Shown: positions 7,621-14,498 of the stretch, piece after piece
Layout: every line of letters starts with the position of its first letter
How positions within the stretch are numbered: position 1 is the stretch's first letter
Assembly (NCBI GenBank): GCA_035265935.1
Contig: DATFOC010000118.1
Span: 1 to 38,192 of the forward strand
Direction: 5' to 3'
Source of the DNA: JACDAN01 sp035265935
GTDB lineage: Bacteria; Actinomycetota; Thermoleophilia; Gaiellales; Gaiellaceae
DNA length: 38,192 bases
The notes under the pieces: generated by a model
The model's database searches: none
The model's input: only the letters and a program-made list of their open reading frames with translations
What the model was told of the DNA's origin: nothing
Position numbers and translations under genes: made by a program

Positions 7621-8720
7621 CCCGTCACCTGCGCGAGATCCTTGTCGCCTCGGCCGGACAGGCAGAGGACGACGAGCTCGGCGTCGAGATCGGCGACCCG
7701 GGCGAGCGCGTGAGCCGGCTCGAGCGCGGGGAGGATGCCCTCGGTCTCCGCGAGGCGCCGGAAGGCGGCGAGGGCTTCCTCGTCCGTCGCCTGCACGTAC
7801 CGCGCCCGGCCGGAGTCGCGCAGGAACGCGTGCTCCGGGCCCACACCTGGGTAGTCGAGCCCCGCGGAGATCGACTCGGCGTCCAGCACCTGCCCGTCCT
7901 CGTCGGCGAGCAGCGAGGAGCGGGCGCCGTGCAGGACGCCGGCCCGGCCTGAGCCGAGACTGGCGGCATTCGCCGCCTCGACTCCGACCAGCTCGACGTC
8001 GTCGTCCAGGAAGCCGGCGAAGAGCCCGATCGCGTTCGAGCCGCCGCCCACGCAGGCGATCGCCGCGTCCGGAAGCCGGCCCTCGGCTTCGACGACCTGG
8101 GCGCGAGCCTCGCGCCCGATGACGGCCTGGAGCTCACGGACGAGCTCGGGGTACGGGTGCGGGCCGACGCAGGAGCCGAGCAGGTAGTGCGTCGTCTCGA
8201 CGTTCGCGATCCAGTCGCGGATCGCCTCGCTCGTCGCCTCGCGCAGGGTCCTCGTGCCGTACTCGACGGGCACGACCTCGGCGCCGAGCACGTGCATTCG
8301 CTCCACGTTGGGCCGCTGGCGGCCCATGTCCTCGGCGCCCATGTAGACGACGCAATCGAGCCCGAACTTCGCGCACACGGTCGCAGTCGCGACGCCGTGC
8401 TGACCGGCGCCCGTCTCGGCGACGATCCGCCGCTTTCCGAGCCGCCTGGCGAGCACGGCCTGGCCGAGCGCGTTGTTCAGCTTGTGCGCGCCGGTGTGCA
8501 GGAGGTCCTCGCGCTTCAGGTAGAGGCGCTTGTCTGGCGCGAACCGCTCGGCGCGCATCAGCGGCGTCGGCCGGCCGCCGAAGGCGCGGCCGAGCTCGTC
8601 GAGCTCGAGGGCGAAGGCGGGGTCGTCCTTCGCCTCGTTCCATGCCTGCTCGAGCTCGTCGAGCGCCGGGATCAGCGTCTCGGGCACGAAGCGGCCGCCG
8701 TAGGCGCCGTAGGTCAGCAC
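7617..8720 (-). CDS. trpB: Tryptophan synthase beta subunit
   Basis: A PLP enzyme that joins indole and serine to make tryptophan. I place the start at GTG 8720 (residues MLTYGAYGGRFVPETL). There GGAGG on the minus strand lies 7 nt upstream, and the N-terminus matches the family; GTG 8723 is the alternative. That gives 367 residues. The PLP lysine is Lys80 in HTGAHKLNN. The phosphate loop is GGGSNAIG, and ETGAGQHGVATA and EGILPALEPAHA are canonical. It overlaps the trpCF stop by 7 nt and trpA by 4 nt. An upstream in-frame extension runs back into trpCF and is not protein-like. Confidence 0.95.
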   Translation of the reverse strand: MLTYGAYGGRFVPETLIPALDELEQAWNEAKDDPAFALELDELGRAFGGRPTPLMRAERFAPDKRLYLKREDLLHTGAHKLNNALGQAVLARRLGKRRIVAETGAGQHGVATATVCAKFGLDCVVYMGAEDMGRQRPNVERMHVLGAEVVPVEYGTRTLREATSEAIRDWIANVETTHYLLGSCVGPHPYPELVRELQAVIGREARAQVVEAEGRLPDAAIACVGGGSNAIGLFAGFLDDDVELVGVEAANAASLGSGRAGVLHGARSSLLADEDGQVLDAESISAGLDYPGVGPEHAFLRDSGRARYVQATDEEALAAFRRLAETEGILPALEPAHALARVADLDAELVVLCLSGRGDKDLAQVTG

Positions 8721-9877
8721 CACGCCGCCTCCACGAAGGCGCGCACCTTGGCGTGGTCCTTGATCCCCGGCTCCGATTCCAGTCTCGAGGCGGCGTCGAC
8801 TGCCCACGGGCCCACGGCGTCGATCGCGGCGCGGACGTTGTCGGGGCCGAGCCGCCCGGCGAGCACCACGCGCCCGTCGGCGGCTCTAGCTCGGGCGAGG
8901 TGGCCCGGGTCTTCCTCGTCCCAGGGAAGGTCGAGAACGCGGGCGACGGGCTCGCCGTCCCGTAGCAGCGATGCGTCGCGTCCTCGGAGCCGGCCGCCTG
9001 CGTCGCGGTCGTAGAGCTGGACGAGGTCGGCGCCTTCGTCGCTCGGCTCGCCCACGTGGACGGAGACCGAGAGCATCTCGTCCGGCACCGGGAGCACCCC
9101 GTCGGCCCGGCGCGGGCTGCCGTCGACCCGGATGAACCCGGCCAGGTCGGCGCCCGCCGAGGCCGCCGCAGCGACGTCCTCCTCGCGGGTGAGCCCGCAG
9201 ACTTTCACGAGCGGCCTGGAGATCAGCTCGGCGAGCGTGCCGGGCGGGTCGCTCGATCGCATGAGCGCCGAGCCGACCAGGATCGCGTCTGCGCCGGCCA
9301 GCTCGGCGGCGGCCCCCTGCGCGCGGGATGCGATCCCGCTCTCAGCGACGACGAGCCGGTCGCGCGGCGCCTTCGCGACGAGCGCTAGCTGGGCGCGCCG
9401 GTCGATCTCGAAGGTCGCGAGGTCGCGGGCATTGATCCCGATCGTCTTCGCGTCGAGCCGCACGGCGCGCTCGAGCTCCTCGGCGGAGTGGGCCTCGACG
9501 AGCGCGTCGAGCTCGAGCTCGCGGGTGGCGCCGAGGAGCTCCAGCATCGCCGGGTCGTCGAGATCGCGGAGCAAGAGCAGCACCGCGTCGGCCCCGGCGT
9601 CGCGTAGCTCCCCGAGCTCCTGGCGGGTCGAGAAGAATCCCTTCGCGAGCAGCGGCAGGCAGGTCGTGGCCCGCGCCGCGCGCAGATCGTCGACCGAGCC
9701 GGCAAACCGCTCGTCGACCAGGATCGAGACCGCTGCCGCGCCGGAGCGCTCGAACCCTGCGGCGAGCGCGGCGGGGTCGGCGTCCGGCCGCAGGTCGCCG
9801 GACGAGGGCGAGCGCCGCTTCACCTCGGCGATCGCGGACAGGCCCGGAGCAGACAGCGCGTCCCGGAAGGGGCCCAC
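8714..9877 (-). CDS. trpCF: Fused indole-3-glycerol-phosphate synthase / phosphoribosylanthranilate isomerase with divergent TrpF half
   Basis: Residues 1-220 form the TrpC barrel. It starts straight at GPFRDALSAPG, lacking the usual ~40-residue N-terminal helix. Catalytic positions are present: Lys19 (AEVKRRSPS), Glu56 (LVDERF), Lys79, Glu128, Asn149 (GINARDL), Glu179 (VAESGI). From residue 222 a TrpF domain begins, with its catalytic Cys226 (VKVCGLT) and the probable general acid Asp316 (RVLDLPW). However, it is only ~166 residues. It lacks the GG[ST]G phosphate loop, and QLHG is replaced by QLYD. The GTG start at 9877 touches the downstream TA of the inverted-repeat element, whose 3' arm provides GGAGGG as a Shine-Dalgarno. 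Confidence 0.9.
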   Translation of the reverse strand: MGPFRDALSAPGLSAIAEVKRRSPSSGDLRPDADPAALAAGFERSGAAAVSILVDERFAGSVDDLRAARATTCLPLLAKGFFSTRQELGELRDAGADAVLLLLRDLDDPAMLELLGATRELELDALVEAHSAEELERAVRLDAKTIGINARDLATFEIDRRAQLALVAKAPRDRLVVAESGIASRAQGAAAELAGADAILVGSALMRSSDPPGTLAELISRPLVKVCGLTREEDVAAAASAGADLAGFIRVDGSPRRADGVLPVPDEMLSVSVHVGEPSDEGADLVQLYDRDAGGRLRGRDASLLRDGEPVARVLDLPWDEEDPGHLARARAADGRVVLAGRLGPDNVRAAIDAVGPWAVDAASRLESEPGIKDHAKVRAFVEAAWC

Positions 9878-10043
9878 TAGTGGCCCTCCAGGTAATGCTG
9901 CCCAGCGTCTGGGCCGCGAGCACCAAGCCAGAGTTCGGACTCCGACGAGCCAAGGTCAGAAGACCTTGGTGAGGAGGAGGGTGGACTCTGGCGCCGCGTG
10001 ATCGCGGGCCGGAAGCAGGCGTGTATTGCCTGGTGGGCCACTA
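9878..10043 (-). mobile_element. MITE-like, TA-flanked structured element, copy 1 (trpD/trpCF junction)
   Basis: On the minus strand a TA dinucleotide (10043-10042) precedes a 162-nt sequence, and a second TA (9879-9878) follows it. The ends are imperfect inverted repeats: GTGGCCCaCCAGG pairs with CCTGGaGGGCCAC, then ATaC with GcAT. Inside are a 7-bp stem CCAGAGT/ACTCTGG and a central hairpin CCAAGGTC-4 nt-GACCTTGG. The second copy is at 34796-34962. Removing the element plus one TA leaves trpD stop and trpCF start fused as TAGTG, the same 1-nt junction as def/fmt. Open frames crossing it are not conserved as protein. It could be a non-autonomous IS630/mariner-type element, a cis-acting RNA, or both. 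Confidence 0.7.
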
Positions 10044-11063
10044 GGCGAGGGCCTCGGTCCGGGAGAAGGCGACCAGCGCCTCCAGCCGTTCCCCTGCGGC
10101 ACCGGAGTCGATCGCCTCGCGTGCGACGCCGAGCCCTTCTTCGAGGTCCTTGGCGTGACCGGCTGCCGCGATCGCGCCCGCTGCGTTCAGCAGCACGGCG
10201 TCGCGCCGTCCGCCGTCCGCTCCGGCGAAGATCTCGTGGATCGTCCGCGCGTTGTCCTCCGGCTCCCCGCCGCGAAGGTCTTCAGGGGCGCAGCGCGGGA
10301 CGCCGAGCTCCAGTGGGTCGATCTCGCGCCGGCGAACCTCTCCGTCCGCCACCTCGCAGACGAGGTTCGGGCCGGCCGGCGACAGCTCGTCCACGCCGCC
10401 TGCACCGTGGACGACGAACGCTCGGGTCGCGCCGAGGCTGAGCAGCACGTCGGCGATCGTCGGCACCAGCTCGGGCGCGTACACGCCCACGACCTGAGCC
10501 CGGGCGCCGGCCGGGTTCGTCAGAGGGCCGAGGACGTTGAAGACCGTCCGCGCCGCGAGCTCACGGCGGACGGGCGCCGCGTGGCGCATCGCCGGGTGAT
10601 GGGTCGGTGCAAACAGGAACCCGAAGCCCAGCTCGTCGATCGAGCGCTCGATCCGCTCCGGCTCGAGCTCGAGCGAGAAGCCGAGTGCCTCCAGCACGTC
10701 GGCCGAGCCCGACGCGGACGAGACGGCGCGGTTGCCGTGCTTCGCAACTCCGGCGCCGGCTGCCGCAGCGACCAGGGCGGCGGCGGTCGAGATGTTGAAC
10801 GTCCGAGCGCCGTCGCCGCCCGTGCCGGCGGTGTCCACGAGGTCGCCCCGCTGCGGCTTGACGGCCAGGACGTGCTCGCGCATGGCCTCGGCGCAGCCGG
10901 CGATCTCCTCCGTCGTCTCTCCCTTCAGGCGGAGGGCGACGAGGAACCCGCCGATCTGCGCCGGCGTCGCCTCGCCGTCCATGATCGAGCCCATCACGCG
11001 CCGCGCCTCGTCCCGGTTGAGATCGCGGCCGTCCAGCAACCGGGAGAGCGCCTCCTGGATCAC
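10041..11063 (-). CDS. trpD: Anthranilate phosphoribosyltransferase
   Basis: It transfers phosphoribose from PRPP to anthranilate. With GTG 11063 as start (MIQEALSRLLDGRDL) the product is 340 residues, the family norm. A good Shine-Dalgarno (AGGGAGG on the minus strand) lies 6 nt upstream. Motifs are the PRPP loop DTAGTGGDGARTFNIS, AKHGNRAVSSASGSADVLEALG, and NVLGPLTNPAGA. A longer reading from 11183 adds an unrelated Arg/Pro-rich leader and is rejected. The stop TAG (10043-10041) overlaps the inverted-repeat element. Confidence 0.95.
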   Translation of the reverse strand: MIQEALSRLLDGRDLNRDEARRVMGSIMDGEATPAQIGGFLVALRLKGETTEEIAGCAEAMREHVLAVKPQRGDLVDTAGTGGDGARTFNISTAAALVAAAAGAGVAKHGNRAVSSASGSADVLEALGFSLELEPERIERSIDELGFGFLFAPTHHPAMRHAAPVRRELAARTVFNVLGPLTNPAGARAQVVGVYAPELVPTIADVLLSLGATRAFVVHGAGGVDELSPAGPNLVCEVADGEVRRREIDPLELGVPRCAPEDLRGGEPEDNARTIHEIFAGADGGRRDAVLLNAAGAIAAAGHAKDLEEGLGVAREAIDSGAAGERLEALVAFSRTEALA

Positions 11064-11167
11064 GCCTCGCCTCCCTGGCCGGGCGCGGCTCCCGCCGGAC
11101 GAAGCCCGGCTTCGCAGCCGCCTGACGCCGCTGGCGGCACGGGACTCTCCGGGCCCGTATTGCTCAT
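11060..11167 (-). CDS. Possible 35-aa bridging ORF between trpG and trpD
   Basis: The frame starts MSNTGPESPVPPAASGG and is Gly/Ala/Pro-rich. It begins in an ATGA overlap with the trpG stop and ends in a GTGA overlap with the trpD start. It fills the only real gap in the trpE-G-D segment. It may merely relay ribosomes. No domain is recognisable, and low-complexity sequence in GC-rich DNA opens by chance easily. Confidence 0.2.
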   Translation of the reverse strand: MSNTGPESPVPPAASGGCEAGLRPAGAAPGQGGEA

Positions 11168-11760
11168 GGCCCCGCACCGCCATCGGCGCCCCAGGAAGCC
11201 GAGGGACCGGCCTCCAGGAAGTTGCGCGCGAGGTCGGGCCCGACGGGCGTCAGCACGGACTCGGGATGGAACTGGACGCCGTGGACAGGCAGCGTCCGGT
11301 GACGCACGGCCATGACCTCGCCGTCCGGTGCGGTTGCGCAGATCTCCAGCTCGTCCGGGATCCGGGTTGCGGCCAGCGAGTGGTAGCGCCCCGCCTCGAA
11401 CCCCTCGGGAAGCCCGCGGAAGATCCCTTCGCCGTCGTGCTGCACCGTCGTCGCCTTGCCGTGGACGAGCTCCCGCGCCGCGCCGATCTCGCCGCCGAAC
11501 GCCTCGACGATTGCCTGGTGCCCGAGACAGACGCCGAGCGTCGGAGTCGTCCGTGCGAGGCGGGCGACGATCGCCGGCGTTCCACCGGAGGCGTCGGGCC
11601 TGCCGGGACCGGGGGAGATCACGAGGTGCGACGGAGCGAGCTCCTCGGCCTCGTCGGCGTCGAGCTCGTCGTTCCGGCGCACCACGACCTCCACGCCGAG
11701 CTCGCCGAACAGGTGCGCGAGGTTGAACGTGAAGCTGTCGTAATTGTCAAGGAGAAGCAT
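11164..11760 (-). CDS. trpG: Anthranilate synthase glutamine amidotransferase subunit
   Basis: It supplies ammonia from glutamine to TrpE. The product has 198 residues of class I amidotransferase. It starts MLLLDNYDSFTFNLAHLFGE and holds VISPGPGRPDASG and the nucleophile elbow GVCLGHQAI (Cys). The His/Glu of the triad are in VQFHPESVLTP. The ATG at 11760 shares one base with the trpE stop (TGATG). A longer frame upstream runs antiparallel into trpE and is not protein-like. In some species the same subunit serves PabB; no pabB is present here. Confidence 0.95.
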   Translation of the reverse strand: MLLLDNYDSFTFNLAHLFGELGVEVVVRRNDELDADEAEELAPSHLVISPGPGRPDASGGTPAIVARLARTTPTLGVCLGHQAIVEAFGGEIGAARELVHGKATTVQHDGEGIFRGLPEGFEAGRYHSLAATRIPDELEICATAPDGEVMAVRHRTLPVHGVQFHPESVLTPVGPDLARNFLEAGPSASWGADGGAGP

Positions 11761-12989
11761 CACCGGCGAGCCTCCGCGAGCCGGATCGCCGTCTCGAGCG
11801 CGGCGAGCTTCTGACGGCACTCCTCCTGTTCGAGCTTGGGGTCGGAGTCGGCGACGATCCCCGCGCCGGCCTGGAGGAAAGCGACGCCGTCGTGCAGCAC
11901 GATCGTCCGGATCGCGATGCACGTGTCAAGGGCTTCGCCCGGCAGCGCGTAGCCGACGGCGCCTGCGTACGGGCCTCGCCGGTAGCCCTCAAGGTCCGAG
12001 ATCAGCTGCATCGCGCGCACCTTCGGCGCGCCGGACACGGTGCCCGCGGGGAAGCAGGCCCGGAGCAGGTCGAAGTGGTCGGCATCCTCACGCAGCCGCC
12101 CCCCGACCTCGGACACGAGGTGCGTCACGTGCGAGAAGCGCTCGGCCTCGAGGAATCGCCGGACGCGAACCGATCCCGGCGCGCAGACCCGCGAGAGGTC
12201 GTTCCGGCCGAGATCGACGAGCATCACATGCTCGGCCCTGTCCTTCTCGGAGGTGAGCAGCCGCTCGGCGTCGCCGTCGCCCGGGCGCGTCGTCCCCGCG
12301 ATCGGGTTGAGCGAGGCGTCCCTGCCCTCGGCCTTCACCAGGGTCTCGGGTGAGGAGCCGATCAGCGCCAGCCCATCCAGCTCCAGAAGGAAGAGGTACG
12401 GCGAGGGGTTGACACGGCGGAGCGAGCGGTAGAGGTCGAGCGCGCTCGCCGACGTGGGGCGCTCGGCCCGCTGCGAGAGCACGATCTGGAACGCGTCGCC
12501 CGCCCGAATATGGCGCTTGGCGCGGTCGACCCCTTGCTCGTAATCGACGGCGGAGGGGAAGCGACGGGTCTGGCCCGCCGAGCGATCGCCGGTCGGCAGC
12601 TCGGGCATGGCGCCGGCCAGGAGGTCCGTCACCTCGTCCGGGCTCCCGCACAGAACCTCGGCCATCCCACCGCCATGATCGAAGCGGACGAGCGTGTCGG
12701 CGACGACGAACCGGCTCTCCGGCAGGTCGCGCCCCGAGTCCGGCAGCTGCACCGTCGGCTCCAGCTTGGCCGCGTAGTCGTACGAGAGGTAGCCGACGAC
12801 CGGGGCGCCACAGGTCTCCGCCTCCTCGAAGCTCACGAGCCGCGAGCCGGCGCCGACGAACGAGTGGCGTCCGAGGCGGCCCTTCTCCACCGACTCGAGC
12901 AGGAAGCTCGCGCTGCCGGCATCGCGCAGCCGGAGGTAGGCCCCGAGCGGGGTGATCAGGTCGGTTGCGATGACGGTTTGGACGATCAT
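11760..12989 (-). CDS. trpE: Anthranilate synthase component I
   Basis: With TrpG it converts chorismate and ammonia to anthranilate, the first committed step to tryptophan. The 409 residues are shorter than the usual ~500, through a compact N-terminal domain. The Trp-feedback motif LLES is present in FLLESVEKGRLGR. Catalytic-core motifs are QIVLSQR, GSSPETLVK, AGTTRPG, HVMLVDLGRNDLSRV and FPAGTVSGAPKVRAM. The ATG lies only 13 nt after the T-run of the attenuator terminator and has no clear Shine-Dalgarno other than the G-run of that stem. The terminator stem may therefore also affect translation. Confidence 0.95.
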   Translation of the reverse strand: MIVQTVIATDLITPLGAYLRLRDAGSASFLLESVEKGRLGRHSFVGAGSRLVSFEEAETCGAPVVGYLSYDYAAKLEPTVQLPDSGRDLPESRFVVADTLVRFDHGGGMAEVLCGSPDEVTDLLAGAMPELPTGDRSAGQTRRFPSAVDYEQGVDRAKRHIRAGDAFQIVLSQRAERPTSASALDLYRSLRRVNPSPYLFLLELDGLALIGSSPETLVKAEGRDASLNPIAGTTRPGDGDAERLLTSEKDRAEHVMLVDLGRNDLSRVCAPGSVRVRRFLEAERFSHVTHLVSEVGGRLREDADHFDLLRACFPAGTVSGAPKVRAMQLISDLEGYRRGPYAGAVGYALPGEALDTCIAIRTIVLHDGVAFLQAGAGIVADSDPKLEQEECRQKLAALETAIRLAEARR

Positions 12990-13002
12990 GCGAAAACGAA
13001 AA

Positions 13003-13024
13003 AGACCCCCCGGGCGGAAGGTCT
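13003..13024 (-). terminator. Intrinsic terminator of the trp attenuator
   Basis: The minus strand reads AGACCTTCC-GCCC-GGGGGGTCT, a 9-bp stem (two G-U pairs) with a 4-nt loop. TTTTTCGTTTTC follows directly. It is the clearest rho-independent terminator in the window, and it lies 13 nt before the trpE start. Confidence 0.85.
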
Positions 13025-13054
13025 ACGAGCGGTACGGGTTGTGCCTAGGTCAGG

Positions 13055-13120
13055 TCAGGCAATGCTCCCGCACCGCTCGTGGCGCCACGACCAGGCCCAG
13101 GTGCGGAACGCGGGAGTCAT
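13055..13120 (-). CDS. trpL: trp leader peptide, 21 aa with three Trp codons
   Basis: The minus-strand frame starts MTPAFRT and has Trp at residues 8, 10 and 12 (W-A-W-S-W), then ends in CGSIA and TGA at 13057-13055. Three Trp in 21 residues just upstream of trpE, followed by alternative hairpins and a terminator, is the hallmark of ribosome-mediated attenuation. The ATG lies 7 nt after the -10 TACCCT, so the leader is probably translated from a leaderless transcript. That would fit the absence of a Shine-Dalgarno. Confidence 0.8.
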   Translation of the reverse strand: MTPAFRTWAWSWRHERCGSIA

Positions 13121-13127
13121 CACACTC

Positions 13128-13156
13128 AGGGTACGCCCACCGGTTTCCTCGGTCAA
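13128..13156 (-). promoter_or_regulatory. trp promoter: TTGACC-N17-TACCCT
   Basis: On the minus strand the -35 TTGACC (13156-13151) overlaps the aroQ stop codon. The -10 TACCCT is at 13133-13128, with ideal 17-nt spacing. Transcription is expected to begin at or next to the trpL ATG (13120). It is the only promoter here with both elements near consensus. Confidence 0.7.
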
Positions 13157-13425
13157 GAGACCTCCCGCTTGGAGAGGTCCAGGATCGCCTGGTAGATCCC
13201 GTCCAGGCCTTCCTGCGAGAGCGGGCCGCGGTTTGCGCGCCTGACATCGCGAAACATCCACTCCTCGCGCTCCGGATCGACGAAGGCGTAGCCGCGGGAG
13301 TCCTTGTAGCTCTTCAGCCGCGCGACGAGCCGCAAACGCGCGTTGATGGCCTCCACGAGCCCGCGGTCGATGTCCGAGACCTGCTCCCGAAGCTGCCTGA
13401 CGATCGGGTCTTGGCCGGGGTCCAC
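13153..13425 (-). CDS. aroQ: Chorismate mutase, AroQ type
   Basis: It rearranges chorismate to prephenate, the entry to Phe and Tyr. The 90-residue all-helical single-domain protein contains LREQVSDIDRGLVEAINARL, KSYKDSRG and FVDPEREEWM. These correspond to the conserved Arg, Lys and Arg-Glu active-site positions, with Gln in IYQAILDL near the C-terminus. GTG 13425 lies 6 nt after TAGGTT on the minus strand, so the message is likely leaderless. It is divergent from aroF by 23 nt. The trp promoter starts in its stop codon, so read-through from aroQ into trp is possible. Confidence 0.9.
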   Translation of the reverse strand: MDPGQDPIVRQLREQVSDIDRGLVEAINARLRLVARLKSYKDSRGYAFVDPEREEWMFRDVRRANRGPLSQEGLDGIYQAILDLSKREVS

Positions 13426-13431
13426 GGCCTG

Positions 13432-13441
13432 AACCTACACT
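13432..13441. promoter_or_regulatory. Overlapping divergent -10 boxes of aroQ and aroF
   Basis: The plus-strand TACACT (13436-13441) precedes aroF ATG 13449 by 7 nt. The minus-strand TAGGTT (13437-13432) precedes aroQ GTG 13425 by 6 nt. The two hexamers share the TA at 13436-13437, so both polymerases cannot bind together. No clear -35 for either. Confidence 0.5.
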
Positions 13442-13448
13442 TGCTGCC

Positions 13449-14492
13449 ATGGCCAGCAACAACGCCTCCCCGGAGCTCCTGATCGTGATGGGGAGCGGCG
13501 CGACGCCTGATCAGACGGAGCACGTGGTTGCCCGGCTGCGGGAGTCGGGCGCGGACGCCCGGGTCTCCCATGGTCGCGAGGCGACGGTGATCGGCGCGAT
13601 CGGCGAGCGAGAGGCGCTCGCGGGGCTGCCGCTCGAGGGCTACCCGGGAGTCGAGAAAGTGCTGCCGATCCTCAAGCCGTACAAGCTCGTTGCACGCGAG
13701 CTCGCGCCGGATCCCACGGTGATCGACGTCCGCGGCCGGAAGATCGGCGACTCGTTCTTCGGCCTGATCGCAGGCCCGTGCACGGTCGAGTACCGAGAGC
13801 AGACGCTCGAGACGGCGCGGGCGGTCGCGGCGGCCGGTGCGACGATGCTCCGCGGTGGGGCGTTCAAGCCGCGCACCTCGCCTTACACGTTCCAGGGGCT
13901 GGGGTTGGATGCCCTCGAAGTGCTGCGCGAGGCGGGGGAGGAGACAGGTCTGCCGATCGTCACCGAGCTGATCGACCCGCGGCACGTCGAGGAGGTGATC
14001 GAAGTCGCGGACGTGATCCAGATCGGCGCCCGCAACATGCAGAATTTCCTGCTCCTGGCGGAGGTCGGCCGGGTCGACAAGCCGGTGCTGCTCAAGCGTG
14101 GTCCCTCCGCGTCCGTGGAGGAGCTCCTGATGGCGGCCGAGTACGTCGCGAGGGAGGGAAACGACCGGATCATCCTCTGCGAGCGGGGAATCAAGACGTT
14201 CGAGGGCTCGACGCGGTACACGCTCGACCTCGGCTCGGTCGCAGTGCTCAAAGAGGAGACGCACCTGCCGGTGATCGTCGACCCCTCCCACGCCGCCGGG
14301 CGGAGGGCGCTCGTGCTGCCACTTGCTCGGGCAGCGGCGGCAGTCGGTGCAGACGGGATCATCGTCGAGGCCCATCCGAGGCCCGAGGAGGCGCTCTGCG
14401 ACGGCCCGCAGCAGATCCCTGTCGACGAGTTCGGCGAGTTCGCCAGAGAGGTGAAAGAGATCGTCGCCCTCATGGGCAAACAGGTCGGGTAG
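13449..14492 (+). CDS. aroF: 3-deoxy-7-phosphoheptulonate synthase (DAHP synthase), type I beta
   Basis: It condenses phosphoenolpyruvate and erythrose-4-phosphate, the first step to chorismate. The product has 347 residues. An N-terminal ferredoxin-like regulatory domain (about 10-80, LLIVMGSGATPDQTEHVV) is followed by the TIM barrel. Barrel motifs are GLIAGPCTVE, LRGGAFKPRTSPYTFQGLG, IQIGARNMQNF, LLKRGPSASVEE, CERGIKTFE and VDPSHAAGRR. Metal and phosphate ligands fall in these. This architecture matches the Thermotoga-type enzyme, whose N-terminal domain binds Phe/Tyr. It heads the operon with tyrA, aroA, cmk, plsC, der and gpsA. Confidence 0.96.
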   Translation: MASNNASPELLIVMGSGATPDQTEHVVARLRESGADARVSHGREATVIGAIGEREALAGLPLEGYPGVEKVLPILKPYKLVARELAPDPTVIDVRGRKIGDSFFGLIAGPCTVEYREQTLETARAVAAAGATMLRGGAFKPRTSPYTFQGLGLDALEVLREAGEETGLPIVTELIDPRHVEEVIEVADVIQIGARNMQNFLLLAEVGRVDKPVLLKRGPSASVEELLMAAEYVAREGNDRIILCERGIKTFEGSTRYTLDLGSVAVLKEETHLPVIVDPSHAAGRRALVLPLARAAAAVGADGIIVEAHPRPEEALCDGPQQIPVDEFGEFAREVKEIVALMGKQVG

Positions 14493-14498
14493 GGCGAC

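Larger units (their letters stand above)
12990..13120 (-). promoter_or_regulatory. trp operon leader / attenuator region
   Basis: The region runs from the predicted transcription start to trpE. On the minus strand it holds the leader peptide (13120-13055), then alternative pairings. CCGCACC (13106-13100) can pair with GGTGCGG (13074-13068). The 14-nt ACGAGCGGTGCGGG (13080-13067) can pair fully, with one G-U, with CCCGTACCGCTCGT (13038-13025). Next comes the terminator (13024-13003). The long pairing abuts the terminator rather than overlapping it. It could invade the terminator by also pairing GGTC of the Trp-codon region with GACC of its 5' arm. That logic is my inference. Confidence 0.75.

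Noticed and set aside
9878..10043. Protein encoded by the inverted-repeat element (frames run through both copies)
   Set aside because: Differences between copies are not biased to silent positions, and a 1-nt indel shifts the frame in the second half.
11064..11183. Extended TrpD start at 11183
   Set aside because: The added residues are Arg/Pro-rich and unlike the family; GTG 11063 has a good Shine-Dalgarno and gives the normal length.
13051..13065. Third element copy at the trp leader, because CAGGCAATGC is shared
   Set aside because: Only 10 nt match; no end repeats or TA flanks. Explained by the leader's own hairpins.
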